From contig CAZCLA010000003.1 of the NCBI GenBank assembly GCA_964499285.1, positions 88,731 to 152,730 on the forward strand: DNA of 64,000 nucleotides. The letters run 5' to 3'. The position numbers and the translations under genes are program-made. Source of the DNA: JAGFIY01 sp964499285 (lineage in GTDB: Bacteria > Bacteroidota > Ignavibacteria > Ignavibacteriales > Melioribacteraceae). Shown piece by piece: positions 63,120-64,000 of the stretch (its first letter is position 1; every line of letters begins with the position of its first letter). Below the pieces are notes generated by a model. It was not told the DNA's origin, made no database searches, and was given only the letters and a program-made list of their open reading frames with translations.

Positions 63120-64000
63120 CTAAAACACCATCTTCGCCAACTTAAGTATTCCCTGCTTCCATGGAACTCTATGAGAAACACCGGATTGATTTTGAAATGA
63201 TTCCAAATTATCGAGATACCATTTGTAATTTCTGATCAACGCATCTTTGTTCGAGTATTTTGGAGAATAGCCCAGTACTTTTTCGGCTTTTTCAATTGAA
63301 ACAAACGAATCTTTTGAAGCGGTTTCATAAACCCATTTATAAAGAGGTGATAGTTTTAGAATTTCGAGAAACCGCAGAGTCCAGATAATCGGTTTTTCGG
63401 GAAGACCAATAATTTTTTTCCCTTGTCCTGCAAAATCGAGAACAGCTTGGTAATCTTCCCGCATAGTTGTGAATTCTTTTGCTCCAATGTTAAACGTATC
63501 GTTTACTTTTTCTTCCGGCATCGTAAGTGTCAAATATATTGAATCACACAAATCTTCAACATCAAGCAACTGGTAGCGGTTATTTCCGCTCCCGATCATA
63601 GGGAAATTATGTCCGGTATAAGCCCAGTCATAAAGCAGTGCAAACACACCTAGTCTTTCAGGACCAATGAAAGATTTTGGCCTCAATATAGGTACGCACA
63701 TTCCTTGCCGACGGAACTCGAGACATTCCTCTTCGGCTTTAATTTTTGCTATTCCATATGGGCCTACACCATCAAGTCTATCAATTTCATAAATCGGATG
63801 ATGATCGGGAATGCCGTAAACAGCAGTCGATGAAATATGGATGAAACGCTTTACGTTTTCTTTCTTTGCTGCTTCAAGAAGATTTCTTGTTCCGTCAATA
63901 TCCGTTGTGAAAATTTCCTCCTCATAATAAAGCGGTAGAGCTGCTGCAGTGTGAACGACAGCATCAATTCCCTGCATAGCATTTTTAACAACAGATTTAT
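63120..64000 (-). CDS. NAD-dependent epimerase/dehydratase, 5' end beyond the window
   Basis: The frame stays open to the window edge, so the N-terminal dinucleotide-binding GxxGxxG part is missing from view. An internal methionine at 63977 is not the start, because the preceding codons continue the typical strand (reading VVKNAMQGIDAVVHTAA). The visible 293 residues carry the short-chain extended SDR catalytic set: serine in HISSTAVYG, the YGIAK motif, and substrate-binding RPKSFIGPERLGVF. A specific sugar nucleotide or sterol substrate cannot be assigned. Confidence 0.85.
   Translation of the reverse strand, partial: KSVVKNAMQGIDAVVHTAAALPLYYEEEIFTTDIDGTRNLLEAAKKENVKRFIHISSTAVYGIPDHHPIYEIDRLDGVGPYGIAKIKAEEECLEFRRQGMCVPILRPKSFIGPERLGVFALLYDWAYTGHNFPMIGSGNNRYQLLDVEDLCDSIYLTLTMPEEKVNDTFNIGAKEFTTMREDYQAVLDFAGQGKKIIGLPEKPIIWTLRFLEILKLSPLYKWVYETASKDSFVSIEKAEKVLGYSPKYSNKDALIRNYKWYLDNLESFQNQSGVSHRVPWKQGILKLAKMVF

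Overview
The window looks like a chromosomal piece from a low-GC, outer-membrane-bearing bacterium of the Bacteroidota/Chlorobi/Ignavibacteria assemblage. I infer this from a fused LpxC-FabZ gene, a secreted protein with a type IX secretion (Por) C-terminal sorting domain, lipid A, heptose and Bam/Tam genes, and promoters of the form TTGnnn-N16/17-TAnnTTTG, which resemble the published Bacteroidetes -33/-7 elements. The species cannot be named from the sequence. There are no phage, IS, CRISPR, tRNA or rRNA signatures, and almost everything is core or regulatory.

Layout. 0.3-3.3 kb (minus): orphan sensor kinase, purA and a STAS protein. 3.5-13.2 kb (plus): an unbroken run with an ECF-type sigma factor, an unknown anchored protein, three PP2C/SpoIIE-type phosphatases with different sensory modules, a STAS anti-sigma antagonist, an RsbW-like kinase and a YhhN protein. 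This is a full partner-switching cascade. 13.2-22.5 kb (minus): secDF, the rpsF-ssb-rpsR-rplI ribosomal/replication operon, a membrane pyrophosphatase, and pth-rplY-prs. 22.5-23.6 kb: a lipoprotein and an FmdB zinc ribbon. 23.6-44.6 kb (minus): about 21 kb of nearly gapless envelope genes from uppS and bamA through two OmpH/Skp chaperones, lipid A synthesis, a lipoyl-transfer enzyme, heptose activation, a TamB-like giant and RNase R, to a metallopeptidase-like/propeller/beta-barrel fusion.

44.8-46.1 kb (minus): lexA with two small co-transcribed genes, a phylum-type promoter, two related 18-bp palindromes as predicted LexA operators, and a perfect terminator. 46.2-50.4 kb: ilvE, an MlaE permease, a sugar-phosphate transferase and a secreted nuclease-like protein. 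50.7-57.0 kb (plus): sufBCDS, a DUF59/SufT-like gene, a bacilliredoxin-like gene and an Rrf2 regulator. 57.0-64.0 kb: a deoxyhypusine-synthase-like protein, SlyD-type FKBP, SulP transporter, a fucose-isomerase-like protein, a GNAT enzyme and an epimerase cut by the window edge.

Two runs of 100 N (24753-24852 and 48875-48974) are each flanked by identical 55-bp copies. Collapsing each repeat plus its Ns restores one intact reading frame, so both gaps look like assembly-graph artefacts and not missing DNA. The best candidates for undescribed biology are the lexA mini-operon, the three-phosphatase cascade next to an ECF sigma factor, and the peptidase-propeller-barrel protein.
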